A stretch of DNA of 64,000 bases from Ravibacter sp964562455 (GTDB lineage: Bacteria; Bacteroidota; Bacteroidia; Cytophagales; Spirosomataceae). Numbering within the stretch: the first letter of the stretch is position 1; every line of letters starts with the position of its first letter. Positions 9,053 through 17,633 of this stretch are shown in pieces. The notes beneath the pieces were generated by a model. That model did not search any database. It saw nothing but the letters and a program-made list of their open reading frames with translations, and was not told the DNA's origin. Location of the stretch: the NCBI GenBank assembly GCA_964562455.1, contig CAZLTN010000008.1:38697-102696 (forward strand). The letters are read 5' to 3'. The position numbers and the translations under genes are program-made.

Positions 9053-9385
9053 ATGTCAACACCCAGCCGACTGGAACTCCTTCTTGAATACTACCGCGAA
9101 GACCCGAACGATCCTTTCAATATTTATGCGCTGGCTATGGAATACCTGGCTAACGATCGCCAAAAAGCGCTTTACTACCTGGAAGGACTCTTAAAATGGC
9201 ATCCCAACTACCTGCCCGCTTATTACCAGGCCGGCAAGCTTTACACAGACCTGGGCCAGTCTGAAAAAGCGCTGGAAACATACCAGCTTGGACAGGCTCT
9301 GGCAGATGCACTGGGGCAGGCCAAAACTCTGGACGAGCTTCGCCGTGCCGAAAGAATGCTTCGCGATGAACTGGAAGACTGGTAA
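9053..9385 (+). CDS. Small tetratricopeptide-repeat protein
   Basis: 110 residues, no signal peptide. Helical repeats can be read as paired TPR units: PNDPFNIYALAMEYLANDRQ, ALYYLEGLLKWHPNYLPAYY and QAGKLYTDLGQSEKALETYQ, with the usual small/aromatic residues. The C-terminal part is charged and ends in RDELEDW. TPR proteins mediate protein contacts; the partner is unknown. It is divergent from etfB with a 91-bp spacer. Confidence 0.8.
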   Translation: MSTPSRLELLLEYYREDPNDPFNIYALAMEYLANDRQKALYYLEGLLKWHPNYLPAYYQAGKLYTDLGQSEKALETYQLGQALADALGQAKTLDELRRAERMLRDELEDW

Positions 9386-9449
9386 TTAAGTGTCCTGATC
9401 TCAATTTTATATCCTAAACCGCGACCTCTCTTTGGAACATCTTGAAACT

Positions 9450-10196
9450 ATGAAAGGCCTTCTTCACGGCCAGACGGAATATATCCTTTTTTATACCTGC
9501 GCTGTCCTTATCGGGATGTCCAAAACCGGGATACAAGGTATCGGCACCTTGTCAGTCCCTATTCTTGCGTTTCTTTTCGAAGCCAAGGCCTCTACAGGTG
9601 TGCTTCTTCCCATCCTTTGCCTTGCCGACCTGATGGCCGTGGTTTACTACCGGAGAGAGTTCAGGATCAGGAACATAGTAAGCCTGCTGCCATGGACTGT
9701 CGCAGGGCTCGGGCTCGCGCTGGTTGTCGGCAATCATATTCCTTCTTCAGGGTTTCGTATCCTGATGGCGGTCTGTATCTCCCTTGGCCTTGTCGTTCTG
9801 TTCTGGTCGGAAAGAAAAACCAATATAGAATCTGTAACCTCTTCCAGGTTTTATGCTCCGTTCTTCGGGCTAATGGTGGGTTTTTCTACAATGATCGGGA
9901 ATGCAGCCGGACCGATCGTAACGGTATACCTGCTTTCGATGCGTCTTCCGAAAATCGCGTTCGTGAGTACCGGCGCCTGGTTTGTAATGATCGTCAATAT
10001 GCTGAAAATGCCGCTCCAGATATGGGTTTGGGACAACCTCGATATTCCGACCCTGCTGCTCGGCCTTTCTACCATCCCTTTCCTGGCTATAGGGGCTGTT
10101 ACAGGCATACAGCTGGTCAAAATAATCCCGGAGAAGCAATTCCGGAAGGTCATGATCGTACTGACCGTGATAGCGACATTGATGTTGCTGTATTAG
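9450..10196 (+). CDS. TauE/SafE-family sulfite/sulfonate exporter-like membrane protein
   Basis: 248 residues from the ATG at 9450 (a TTG at 9432 would add six). About eight hydrophobic segments are seen, with the family's glycine-rich repeat: GMSKTGIQGIGTLSVPIL in the first half and FSTMIGNAAGPIVTVYLL in the second. Family members move small anions such as sulfite, sulfoacetate or other organosulfur compounds across the inner membrane. Substrate not predictable here; no sulfur genes are adjacent. Confidence 0.87.
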   Translation: MKGLLHGQTEYILFYTCAVLIGMSKTGIQGIGTLSVPILAFLFEAKASTGVLLPILCLADLMAVVYYRREFRIRNIVSLLPWTVAGLGLALVVGNHIPSSGFRILMAVCISLGLVVLFWSERKTNIESVTSSRFYAPFFGLMVGFSTMIGNAAGPIVTVYLLSMRLPKIAFVSTGAWFVMIVNMLKMPLQIWVWDNLDIPTLLLGLSTIPFLAIGAVTGIQLVKIIPEKQFRKVMIVLTVIATLMLLY

Positions 10197-10256
10197 CGAG
10201 GGGTAAGCTATAAAATGTAAGGCTCCGGATGTTAACAAGGAACAAAAAAGAACCCG

Positions 10257-10544
10257 TTATTCGATCACTTTCGGCACTTTTACATATAGCTCCGTCCGTT
10301 GCGGGGCCAGTTCCAATGCCTCCTCCCGTGCCAGGTCATTTTTCGGAATGTCCTCCCGCCATACATTTGTTTCACCCGTAATATGAGTAAGAGGTTCGAC
10401 ACCCTCCGTATCCACCCCGGTCAGCTCTTCCATCCAGTTTAAAACTTCTCCCAAGCCCCGGGTGAGCTCGGCTTCTTCCTCCGGCTTTATTTCCAGGCGG
10501 GCGAGATGAGCTATCTTATGCAACATTTCGGGAGTTATTTCCAC
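10257..10544 (-). CDS. gatC: Asp-tRNA(Asn)/Glu-tRNA(Gln) amidotransferase subunit C
   Basis: 95 residues, the full family length. MLHKIAHLARLEIKPEEEAE at the N-terminus and LNWMEELTGVDTEGVEPL followed by a WREDIP segment are typical. GatC stabilises the GatAB complex that converts misacylated Glu-tRNA(Gln)/Asp-tRNA(Asn). It is divergent from gatB, 109 bases apart; gatA is not in the window, so the three subunits are not in one operon here. Confidence 0.94.
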   Translation of the reverse strand: MEITPEMLHKIAHLARLEIKPEEEAELTRGLGEVLNWMEELTGVDTEGVEPLTHITGETNVWREDIPKNDLAREEALELAPQRTELYVKVPKVIE

Positions 10545-10587
10545 TTTATTAAAGAAGGTTACTGAATAAAACTGTTGTACTGGACTG

Positions 10588-10595
10588 CAAAGTTA
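10588..10595 (-). promoter_or_regulatory. Candidate -7 box for gatC
   Basis: TAACTTTG on the minus strand, 44 bases before the gatC start, matches TAnnTTTG. A TTTG lies about 25 bases further upstream, slightly longer than the usual spacing. Confidence 0.45.
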
Positions 10596-10637
10596 GGAAG
10601 TTTAGCCGACCAGACTCTCCCAAACAAGTTTTTGTTG

Positions 10638-10645
10638 TATTTTTG
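10638..10645 (+). promoter_or_regulatory. Candidate -7 box for gatB, close to the start codon
   Basis: TATTTTTG matches TAnnTTTG and ends only 8 bases before the gatB ATG at 10654. If used, transcription would begin at or next to the start codon, giving a leaderless or nearly leaderless mRNA. Confidence 0.4.
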
Positions 10646-10653
10646 AAGCAGAT

Positions 10654-12132
10654 ATGCTTACAAACGATTCTCAAAAACAATCTGCAAACGTATCCGAAAG
10701 ATACGAAACTGTAATAGGCCTGGAAGTACATTGCCAGCTGCTTACCGGATCAAAAATCTTTGCTTCGGATTACAATCTTTTCGGTTCGGAGCCTAATACG
10801 AATATCGGTAGACTTACCCTGGCATTACCCGGCACCCTGCCCAAGCTCAACAGAAAGGCTATCGAGCTCGGTATCAGGTTCGGCCTTGCCTGCGGAAGCG
10901 ATATCAGCCGGAAAACTGTTTTCGACCGGAAAAACTACTTTTATCCAGATCTTCCGAAGGGTTACCAGATCACCCAGGACAAGGCCCCCGTATGCGTGGG
11001 AGGCGTCGTCAGGATCATTCCCCGGGGCGGAGAAGAAAAAGTAATCAGGCTGCATCACGCCCACCTGGAAGAAGACGCCGGGAAGTCCGTGCACGACGGC
11101 AGCCATACCGACACCCTGCTCGATTATAACCGCGCCGGCACCCCTCTTATTGAAATTGTGTCCGAACCGGACCTCCGCTCGCCTGAAGAAACCGGCGCCT
11201 ACCTGACCGAGATCAGGCGTATCGTGCGCTACCTGGAAATAAGTGACGGAAATATGGAGGAAGGCTCGCTGCGGGCCGATGTCAACATTTCGTTAAGACC
11301 TGCAGGACAGGAGGCTTACGGCACAAAGGTGGAGATAAAGAATATGAACTCGATCCGCAATATTATGCGGGCCATCGAGTATGAACAGGCCCGGCAGGCT
11401 GAGCTTCTCGACCGCGGAGAGACCATTATCCAGGAAACCCGCATGTATGATGTCGACAAGGAAAGAACTTACGGCATGCGGCTGAAAGAAACGCTGAACG
11501 ACTACCGGTATTTTCCTGATCCCGATCTCAGCCCGGTCATTATTTCGGAAGAATGGCTGAACGGAATCCGGGAGAAAATGCCCGCGCTGCCCTGGGAGGT
11601 AAAGGAAAGGCTGATGACCAGGTACGGCCTGCCTGACTACGATGCCGCCGTGCTCAGCGACGAAAAAGAGCAAGCAGCCTATTTTGAATCCGTATGTGTA
11701 CATACCAGTCATTTCAAAACTGCTTCCAACTGGATGATGGGCCCTATACGTTCATATCTGAATGACTCCGGAACACTCATCTCCCGTTTCCCGGTAGCGG
11801 CCGAAACGATAGCCCAGGTTGTCGGGCTCATTGAAAGCGGGCTCATCAGTCATACGATTGCAACTCAGAAACTCTTCCCCGCACTGCTTGAAAACCCGGA
11901 TCAGCATCCCAGGGACGTCGCCGAGTCAAATAACTGGATTCAAAACAGCAATACGGGGGAACTTGAAACGTTGATAGATGAAGTGCTGGGTAATATGCCG
12001 GATAAAGTGGCCGCCTTTAAAAAAGGGAAAAAAGGGCTTATCGGGCTTTTTGTAGGAGAAGTGATGAAAAAGACGGGAAGCACGGCAGACCCGAAACTTG
12101 TAAACCAGATTTTGAATAAAAAATTAAACTGA
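10654..12132 (+). CDS. gatB: Asp-tRNA(Asn)/Glu-tRNA(Gln) amidotransferase subunit B
   Basis: 492 residues. The N-terminal GatB/Yqey catalytic domain is clear: YETVIGLEVHCQLLTGSKIF, RKNYFYPDLPKGYQITQ, LEEDAGKSVHDG, DYNRAGTPLIEIVSEPD and GTKVEIKNMNSIRN. The C-terminal tail holds the YqeY-like tRNA-binding helices ending in GLIGLFVGEVMKKTGSTADP. It transfers ammonia to activated Glu/Asp on tRNA. The TlpA-like gene starts 5 bases after its stop on the same strand, which suggests co-transcription. Confidence 0.97.
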   Translation: MLTNDSQKQSANVSERYETVIGLEVHCQLLTGSKIFASDYNLFGSEPNTNIGRLTLALPGTLPKLNRKAIELGIRFGLACGSDISRKTVFDRKNYFYPDLPKGYQITQDKAPVCVGGVVRIIPRGGEEKVIRLHHAHLEEDAGKSVHDGSHTDTLLDYNRAGTPLIEIVSEPDLRSPEETGAYLTEIRRIVRYLEISDGNMEEGSLRADVNISLRPAGQEAYGTKVEIKNMNSIRNIMRAIEYEQARQAELLDRGETIIQETRMYDVDKERTYGMRLKETLNDYRYFPDPDLSPVIISEEWLNGIREKMPALPWEVKERLMTRYGLPDYDAAVLSDEKEQAAYFESVCVHTSHFKTASNWMMGPIRSYLNDSGTLISRFPVAAETIAQVVGLIESGLISHTIATQKLFPALLENPDQHPRDVAESNNWIQNSNTGELETLIDEVLGNMPDKVAAFKKGKKGLIGLFVGEVMKKTGSTADPKLVNQILNKKLN

Positions 12133-12137
12133 CGGTC

Positions 12138-13286
12138 ATGATTGGATCATACACCAAATGGCTGGCCGGAATGCTGGCCCTGCTTCTTTCGACTGCAGGC
12201 ATTGCCCAGCAAACTCCTGCTCCTAAGTCTTTTACCATCAACGGAAAATTCAAGAACGGCACTCCAGGCACCAAAGTATATCTTCAGCTTGGCGCTGCTC
12301 AAAACCCTGTGCTCCTGGATTCTACCAGCCTTGACCAGGAAGGCGCCTTTCATTTCACCAGGACCGAGTCTGACGGCGGAAATGTTTACCAGATCAATCT
12401 CGGCAACACGCAGAGGCTTAACTTCCTCGCGGAAGGTGGAGAAACCTTCTCCCTGACAGGCGATGCCAAAGACACTAATGAAGATGGGGTGCTGACCTCA
12501 GGCAGCATTACCGGGTCGGCCAATATGGAGTATTACAACAAGATACTCGGGCTTGTGTCCGGTTTGAGGAGTAAAGTGACTGCCTGGAACGAAGAATACG
12601 AAAAGGCAAGCCTTAAAAATGACCAGAAAAAAATAAACGAAATACAGGGCAGGTTCGAAAAAGCCGAACGGGAGCTAATGGACCAGATCAAAACCATGCT
12701 TCCCGGAATGGGCGCTTCTTTTATCGCCGTATTTACTGCCAATAATTTTCTCAATGCCCAGACTGATCTTCCGGTCCTGGAAGGGCTCTCCGATAAGCTT
12801 CAGAAGGAAAATCCGTCTCCCAAATATGCCCAGGCATTTATAGCGGGGGTAAAGCGGATCAGGGGTGTCGGAATCGGGGATATAGCACCTGATTTTTCAC
12901 TGAACGCCCCTGACGGGCAGCAGGTCTCATTGTCGTCTCTAAGGGGCAAATATGTATTGCTGGACTTCTGGGCATCGTGGTGCGGACCGTGCCGCAAAGA
13001 AAACCCCAATGTTGTAAGATTGTACGAACAATATAAAAACAAAAACTTCGAGATATACGGGGTATCACTCGACCGGGATAAAGATGCCTGGTTAAAGGCG
13101 ATCAAAGACGATAATCTTACCTGGGTTCACGGGTCTGACCTCAAATACTGGAGCTCGGATGTTGCGGTTCAGTATGGCGTTAACGGGATCCCGGCCACTT
13201 ACCTATTAGACCAGGAGGGCCGCGTCATAGCAAAAAACCTCCGCGGCCTGGCGCTTGAGAAGAAACTTGAAGAACTCCTGAAGTGA
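12138..13286 (+). CDS. TlpA-type thioredoxin with DUF4369 domain, periplasmic
   Basis: 382 residues. A signal peptide ends near GIAQQ. A DUF4369 beta-domain covers about 30-130 (FTINGKFKNGTPGTKVYLQL), then a helical linker, then an AhpC/TSA-thioredoxin domain from about residue 250. The active site is WCGPC with Cys282 and Cys285; NGIPATYLLDQEGRV supplies the cis-Pro. Family members are periplasmic thiol-disulfide reductases anchored or secreted in Bacteroidota. The stop codon TGA falls in the first unit of the 13283 repeat array. Confidence 0.92.
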   Translation: MIGSYTKWLAGMLALLLSTAGIAQQTPAPKSFTINGKFKNGTPGTKVYLQLGAAQNPVLLDSTSLDQEGAFHFTRTESDGGNVYQINLGNTQRLNFLAEGGETFSLTGDAKDTNEDGVLTSGSITGSANMEYYNKILGLVSGLRSKVTAWNEEYEKASLKNDQKKINEIQGRFEKAERELMDQIKTMLPGMGASFIAVFTANNFLNAQTDLPVLEGLSDKLQKENPSPKYAQAFIAGVKRIRGVGIGDIAPDFSLNAPDGQQVSLSSLRGKYVLLDFWASWCGPCRKENPNVVRLYEQYKNKNFEIYGVSLDRDKDAWLKAIKDDNLTWVHGSDLKYWSSDVAVQYGVNGIPATYLLDQEGRVIAKNLRGLALEKKLEELLK

Positions 13287-13439
13287 TTAAACGATGTGGT
13301 GATTAAACGATGTGGTGATTAGTTGATATGATGATTAGCTGATTGAATAATCTTCACATCTTCACATCTTCACATCTTCACATCTTCACATCTTCACATC
13401 TTCACATCTTCACATCACCCCATCACCCCATCAATCAAT
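13283..13439. repeat. Head-to-head period-8/16 degenerate tandem repeats
   Basis: Two arrays meet here. Bases 13283-13346 hold four 16-bp units (the first two an exact GTGATTAAACGATGTG, the next two diverged). Bases 13352-13415 hold eight exact copies of CTTCACAT, followed by diverged CACCCCAT and CAATCAAT units up to about 13439. The first array resembles the reverse complement of the second, so the RNA could fold back. The first unit supplies the tlpA-type gene's stop. Related arrays occur at 52522 and 60836. Confidence 0.85.
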
Positions 13440-13449
13440 CCTCACATCA

Positions 13450-14256
13450 ATGAAAATAGCAATCGTCGGCTGCGGCAATATGGGAATGGCATTTGCCAAT
13501 GCTTTCCTGAAGTATGACCTGGTAAAGACATCTGACTTCCTGTTGATAGAAAAAAGCGTCGACAGGCTGGAAGGGCTTCGGGAAAGCTTCAAACCCGGCG
13601 TGCTTACCGGCGTCATCGACGGTCAGCTGGGCGACTATGACCTGGTCATTCTCTCTATAAAACCCCAGGATTTCGCGACTGTAGGAGCCGCTCTGAAGGA
13701 AGTCCTGAAGCCTGACCAGGTTGTTCTTTCTATCATGGCCGGGATTGCAATAGAACGGATACGGGCTACTTTGAACCATCACCGCATTGTAAGGGCCATG
13801 CCCAATACTCCTGCCATGCTTGGAATGGGTATCACGGCCTACACCTCGACCTCTGAAGTAGAAAATACGCTGCTCAGGAAAGTAGAAAATCTTATCAATG
13901 CTACCGGCCGGTCGGTTTACCTGGAAGACGAAACCATGCTCGACGCCGTCACTGCCCTTAGTGGGAGCGGCCCGGCCTATTTTTTCTACCTTGTAAAATC
14001 CATGATCGAAGCGGGCAAAAAAATGGGATTTGACGACTCGGTATCCGCGTTGCTGGTAAAGCAAACCATGCTCGGTTCCTATCACCTTATCAATAATGCG
14101 GAAAAATCACTGGATGAGCTGATCCAGGCGGTAGCCTCGAAAGGGGGGACCACCGAGGCTGCGCTGAAACGTTTCGGGGAAGGCGATATCGATGCCAACC
14201 TACAGGAAGGGATTTTTGCCGCCAGGAACCGTTCCCAGGAGCTGGCCCGCGGGTAA
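13450..14256 (+). CDS. proC: Pyrroline-5-carboxylate reductase
   Basis: 268 residues. N-terminal Rossmann motif IAIVGCGNMGMAFANAF, then SIKPQDF, SIMAGIAIERI, RAMPNTPAMLGMGITAY, and the C-terminal signature ALSGSGPAYFFYLVKSMIEA with VASKGGTTEAAL. Catalyses the last NADPH-dependent step of proline synthesis in the cytosol. The start ATG lies 10 bases after the repeat arrays. Stop is 2 bases from the end of the convergent barrel gene. Confidence 0.96.
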   Translation: MKIAIVGCGNMGMAFANAFLKYDLVKTSDFLLIEKSVDRLEGLRESFKPGVLTGVIDGQLGDYDLVILSIKPQDFATVGAALKEVLKPDQVVLSIMAGIAIERIRATLNHHRIVRAMPNTPAMLGMGITAYTSTSEVENTLLRKVENLINATGRSVYLEDETMLDAVTALSGSGPAYFFYLVKSMIEAGKKMGFDDSVSALLVKQTMLGSYHLINNAEKSLDELIQAVASKGGTTEAALKRFGEGDIDANLQEGIFAARNRSQELARG

Positions 14257-14258
14257 GC

Positions 14259-16100
14259 TCACCTGAAAGGAACGATTTCCGGCGCGGACATATCGAAATC
14301 CTGTAATCTCAGCGTGGTCATGCCTGACACCCGGAAGCGCCAGTCGGAAGAAAGCGTGGGGATGTTCGGATAATAGGCCAGCCTGAATTCAATGGTTTTA
14401 AAAGTAAGATGTTCGTTGCGCAACCTTACACCCGCTCCGTATGCCTGGTAGAGCCTTCCGTTCCAGAGTTTATCGGTATTGGCAATAAGTCCGAAATCGG
14501 CAAAAACAAAATGCGCTCCCCTGAAGCCGAGGAAACTTCCCGGTGTAAAAAGCACTGTTTCCATCCCGATATTAAGACGCTTTTTCCCTACCAACCGGTC
14601 TGAAAACACACCTCTGATCCCGTATTCGTCGGTAAGATTGATATATTCCAGCGCATCACGTTTGAATCCCTGCGTATAGCGAAAATTGACAAACTGGCGT
14701 ACCTGGCTGAGCCCCACCGGCAGCAGCGGGGTAAAGTAATTCATATATGTACTTAAAACCCCCTGGTGTACCTTCTTCAGCTGCAGGTAACTGCCCGCAT
14801 CTACCAGGCCGTATATATACCCCAGGTTTTGCGGCAGGTACCCTCCCTTCGAAAATCTTACGCCTCCGTATCCCCTGCTTCCGAATTCGGTCATATCGCG
14901 GCCGAGAGTAAACGTCATCATGCTCCCTACCGGGACGTCCTCCGTACGTCCGAAACCGAAAATCAGCAGGTCTCTGAAGTAGTTCCTGTCGGAATACCCG
15001 AAACTAAGTAAAAAGGCACTCTGGTTCCAATATGCGCGGTTGCTGTCGACCGTAACCTCCGGCCTTTTAAGATAGCGATATTTGTAATACCTGGCTGCTG
15101 CCACCAGCCTCTTATTCGGGTTTGCTGACGAAGTATTGAAACGGAAAGCACGCCCGTACCACAAGTCATAGTACCCGTACCTGGAAGTATAGGTAATCGT
15201 CCGTTCTATATTATCCGTTTCTTTTTTGTATTCCCTTATTTCCTTCAGCCCCGTTTCCACTGCTCCGGCGTGAACGGTTTCGATTGACAGAAAAGGTCTT
15301 GAAAACCGTAAAAACTGGTGCTTCAGATCCCTTTCCCAGATCACGCCCATCTGCCCTGAAACGAGCGATCTGCCGATATAAGGCATTGTATAAATGACTC
15401 TCATACCCAACTGTTGCAGGGTATCGACCTCGCGCCAACGGACAGATATTGTATTGGAGTGCGTCCAGCCGCGTACATTGTGGTTGGTCACTCCAAGTCT
15501 GAAACTATTGAACCCACCGAAGCTCCCTTCCGGGATAATCGGCCAGATGTCCTGCAGGAGGACAAGGACATCCACGCGGTTAAGGTCGCCCTGGATAGGT
15601 ACGACAATGATACGTGCATCGAGTATCGCATTATTCTGACGGAGGATACGCTCGTTATCCAGGAACAGCACAGGATCTACAAAATCGCCTTCGGAAAACA
15701 GTAGCATCGACTTCCGGATTACCTGCTGGCTGGTATTCCGGTGAAGCTTCGTACTAACGAAGGTCTGGAACCTGTTGCTTATGCGATTGGTGTCGTGCAC
15801 CGATTCGCCCAGCATATTCAACTGGCGGATATCGATCTTCCTTATGGTCAGGCCGGCATATTCGTCGAAAGGGTTTGTATCTATATTGACTACTTCCCCG
15901 GAGGATTTTTTACGGTTATATACATCGTTAAAGAAAAGCCGGTAGATACTTTTAGTGATCTTACGCTTGTAAAACCTTTCTTTCAGCCGGGTATAACGGA
16001 TGCTATCCTTTTCAGCGGTCGTAAGCGAAGATTTTTCCTGGCCGAACAAACAGCAGGGCAAAACACATAACAGCAGCACCAGAAACCTAATGAAAACCAT
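14259..16100 (-). CDS. Outer-membrane beta-barrel protein, Omp85/TamA-like architecture
   Basis: 613 residues. Signal peptide to about residue 20 (LLLCVLPCCLFGQ). Residues about 85-180 look like POTRA-type modules: AGLTIRKIDIRQLNMLGE, VIRKSMLLFSEGDFVDPVLF, RILRQNNAILDARIIVVP, VDVLVLLQDIWPI. The rest is amphipathic strands with aromatic girdles (GYYDLWYGRAFRF; FLLSFGYSDRNYF), consistent with a barrel. Omp85 relatives insert or move proteins across the outer membrane; I infer only the architecture. Monocistronic-looking, upstream gene 82 bases away. Confidence 0.7.
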   Translation of the reverse strand: MVFIRFLVLLLCVLPCCLFGQEKSSLTTAEKDSIRYTRLKERFYKRKITKSIYRLFFNDVYNRKKSSGEVVNIDTNPFDEYAGLTIRKIDIRQLNMLGESVHDTNRISNRFQTFVSTKLHRNTSQQVIRKSMLLFSEGDFVDPVLFLDNERILRQNNAILDARIIVVPIQGDLNRVDVLVLLQDIWPIIPEGSFGGFNSFRLGVTNHNVRGWTHSNTISVRWREVDTLQQLGMRVIYTMPYIGRSLVSGQMGVIWERDLKHQFLRFSRPFLSIETVHAGAVETGLKEIREYKKETDNIERTITYTSRYGYYDLWYGRAFRFNTSSANPNKRLVAAARYYKYRYLKRPEVTVDSNRAYWNQSAFLLSFGYSDRNYFRDLLIFGFGRTEDVPVGSMMTFTLGRDMTEFGSRGYGGVRFSKGGYLPQNLGYIYGLVDAGSYLQLKKVHQGVLSTYMNYFTPLLPVGLSQVRQFVNFRYTQGFKRDALEYINLTDEYGIRGVFSDRLVGKKRLNIGMETVLFTPGSFLGFRGAHFVFADFGLIANTDKLWNGRLYQAYGAGVRLRNEHLTFKTIEFRLAYYPNIPTLSSDWRFRVSGMTTLRLQDFDMSAPEIVPFR

Positions 16101-16181
16101 ATATCCGTCACGACAACAAACAAATTTAGAGTTTTCACAATATATACGACGATACGGTAGGCGGCTCCTGAACAGTATCTC

Positions 16182-17516
16182 CTATATCTTAGGTAGTTTA
16201 TAACCGTTGTGATAAGGCTTCTCAAGGTATTTTTTATTGGCCGCCTCATCGGTAAACTTTCCTTTGATACGGTCCCATACCAGCTTTTGGCCCGTCAGGT
16301 AACTGATATTTCCCATCTGGGCAACGGTGGCGACGTGAGCGCCGGCTTCGATCGGGCAGTTGAGTTTTTCAAACCGGCGGGTTTTGACCACATCCACAAA
16401 ATTCTCCCAATGCTTGTCAAGCCCGTTATCACTTCGTTCCACAAAAGGCTTGCTCACTTTTTGCTCGCCCTTCTTTTCTTCGATCACTTCCCATCCGCTT
16501 CTGTTGAGTACAAGCGTCCCGTTATTGCCGATATAAGCAATGCCGTGGTCCCTGCCGTAGGAACCATTGTCGATTCCCATCGCAGAGTCCCATACCATAT
16601 TGAACTTATCAAATTCATAGAGGGTGGTGAGCGTATCGGGAGTTTCCTCATACAGGTCGGGATAGGCAAACCGGCCTCCCAGCCCAGCAATGCTTTTGGG
16701 CAGATCGGCCTTCATTCCTAACAACGCATAATCGATGAGGTGTACTCCCCAGTCGGTCATCAATCCACCGGCATAATCCCAGAACCAACGAAAATTAAAA
16801 TGAAAACGGCTGGAATTAAAAGGTCTTACCGGTGCAGGACCAAGCCATTGTTTGTAATCGACGCCCTGCGGAGGCGCACTATCGGGGACTACCGGTCCGG
16901 GTTTCATCCATCCCTGGTAGCACCAGACTTTAACAGTGCGTATATTACCGAGCTGGCCACCCTGTACAAAATCTACCGCATCGCGGAAATGCTGCTGGCT
17001 TCTCTGCCACTGCCCTGCCTGGACAGCCTTTCCATAACGCTTCTGAGCTGCCACCATACGGCGGCATTCTTCTATGGAGTTACCGACAGGTTTTTCGACA
17101 TACACATCCTTTCCCGCCTCGCAGGCGTGTATCATCTGCAGCGCATGCCAGTGATCGGGGGTGCCCACTATCACTACATCCACATCCTTGTCGTCAAGCA
17201 ACTGCCTGTAGTCTCCGTATTTCTTTACCCGCGCCGAAGCGCCGGGCTTCATTTCCTCCAGGTCTTTCATCCTGTCGGCTATTACCCCCGGGTCTATATC
17301 GCAAACTGCGACGAGATTGACCCCGGGTATTTTCAGCGCCGAACGTGTATTAGACCATCCCATGCCTTTTATACCGATAGTACCGATATTGAGCTGATCG
17401 GCCGGAGCTACTTTGCCGGTGGTATAGGGAAAAGCCAGGCTTGTTGGCGAAGCGCCCAAAACAGCCCCTCCGGCTATGAGCGACGTTTTTCTGAGAAAAT
17501 TTCTGCGGGTATTCAT
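16182..17516 (-). CDS. Gfo/Idh/MocA-family oxidoreductase with Tat signal
   Basis: 444 residues. A twin-arginine signal (RRNFLRKTSLIAGGAVLG) shows export in folded form with bound NAD(P). The Rossmann part starts near residue 40 (LNIGTIGIKGMGWSNTR), with VVIVGTPDHWHALQM and the catalytic-lysine motif VEKPV. The C-terminal Gfo/Idh fold has DYAGGLMTDWGVHLIDYALL. Exported members of this type act on sugars or glycosides, some making 3-keto sugars. A DUF1080 protein elsewhere in the window (225-866) could be a functional partner, but they are 15 kb apart. Substrate unknown. Confidence 0.88.
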   Translation of the reverse strand: MNTRRNFLRKTSLIAGGAVLGASPTSLAFPYTTGKVAPADQLNIGTIGIKGMGWSNTRSALKIPGVNLVAVCDIDPGVIADRMKDLEEMKPGASARVKKYGDYRQLLDDKDVDVVIVGTPDHWHALQMIHACEAGKDVYVEKPVGNSIEECRRMVAAQKRYGKAVQAGQWQRSQQHFRDAVDFVQGGQLGNIRTVKVWCYQGWMKPGPVVPDSAPPQGVDYKQWLGPAPVRPFNSSRFHFNFRWFWDYAGGLMTDWGVHLIDYALLGMKADLPKSIAGLGGRFAYPDLYEETPDTLTTLYEFDKFNMVWDSAMGIDNGSYGRDHGIAYIGNNGTLVLNRSGWEVIEEKKGEQKVSKPFVERSDNGLDKHWENFVDVVKTRRFEKLNCPIEAGAHVATVAQMGNISYLTGQKLVWDRIKGKFTDEAANKKYLEKPYHNGYKLPKI

Positions 17517-17633
17517 CTGTCCGAAAATTCTTTGCTTTCAGAATGCTTACGGGCTTCACACAGCCCAAGTACAAAAGCCGGACAGGAGAAAATCTACTGA
17601 AAGCGATTCTCAGAAACGCAAAAAGCTTCTCTC

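Noticed and set aside
13283..13439. CRISPR or iteron origin
   Set aside because: Units of 8 or 16 bp without spacers, no cas or rep gene nearby, and similar arrays elsewhere between ordinary genes.
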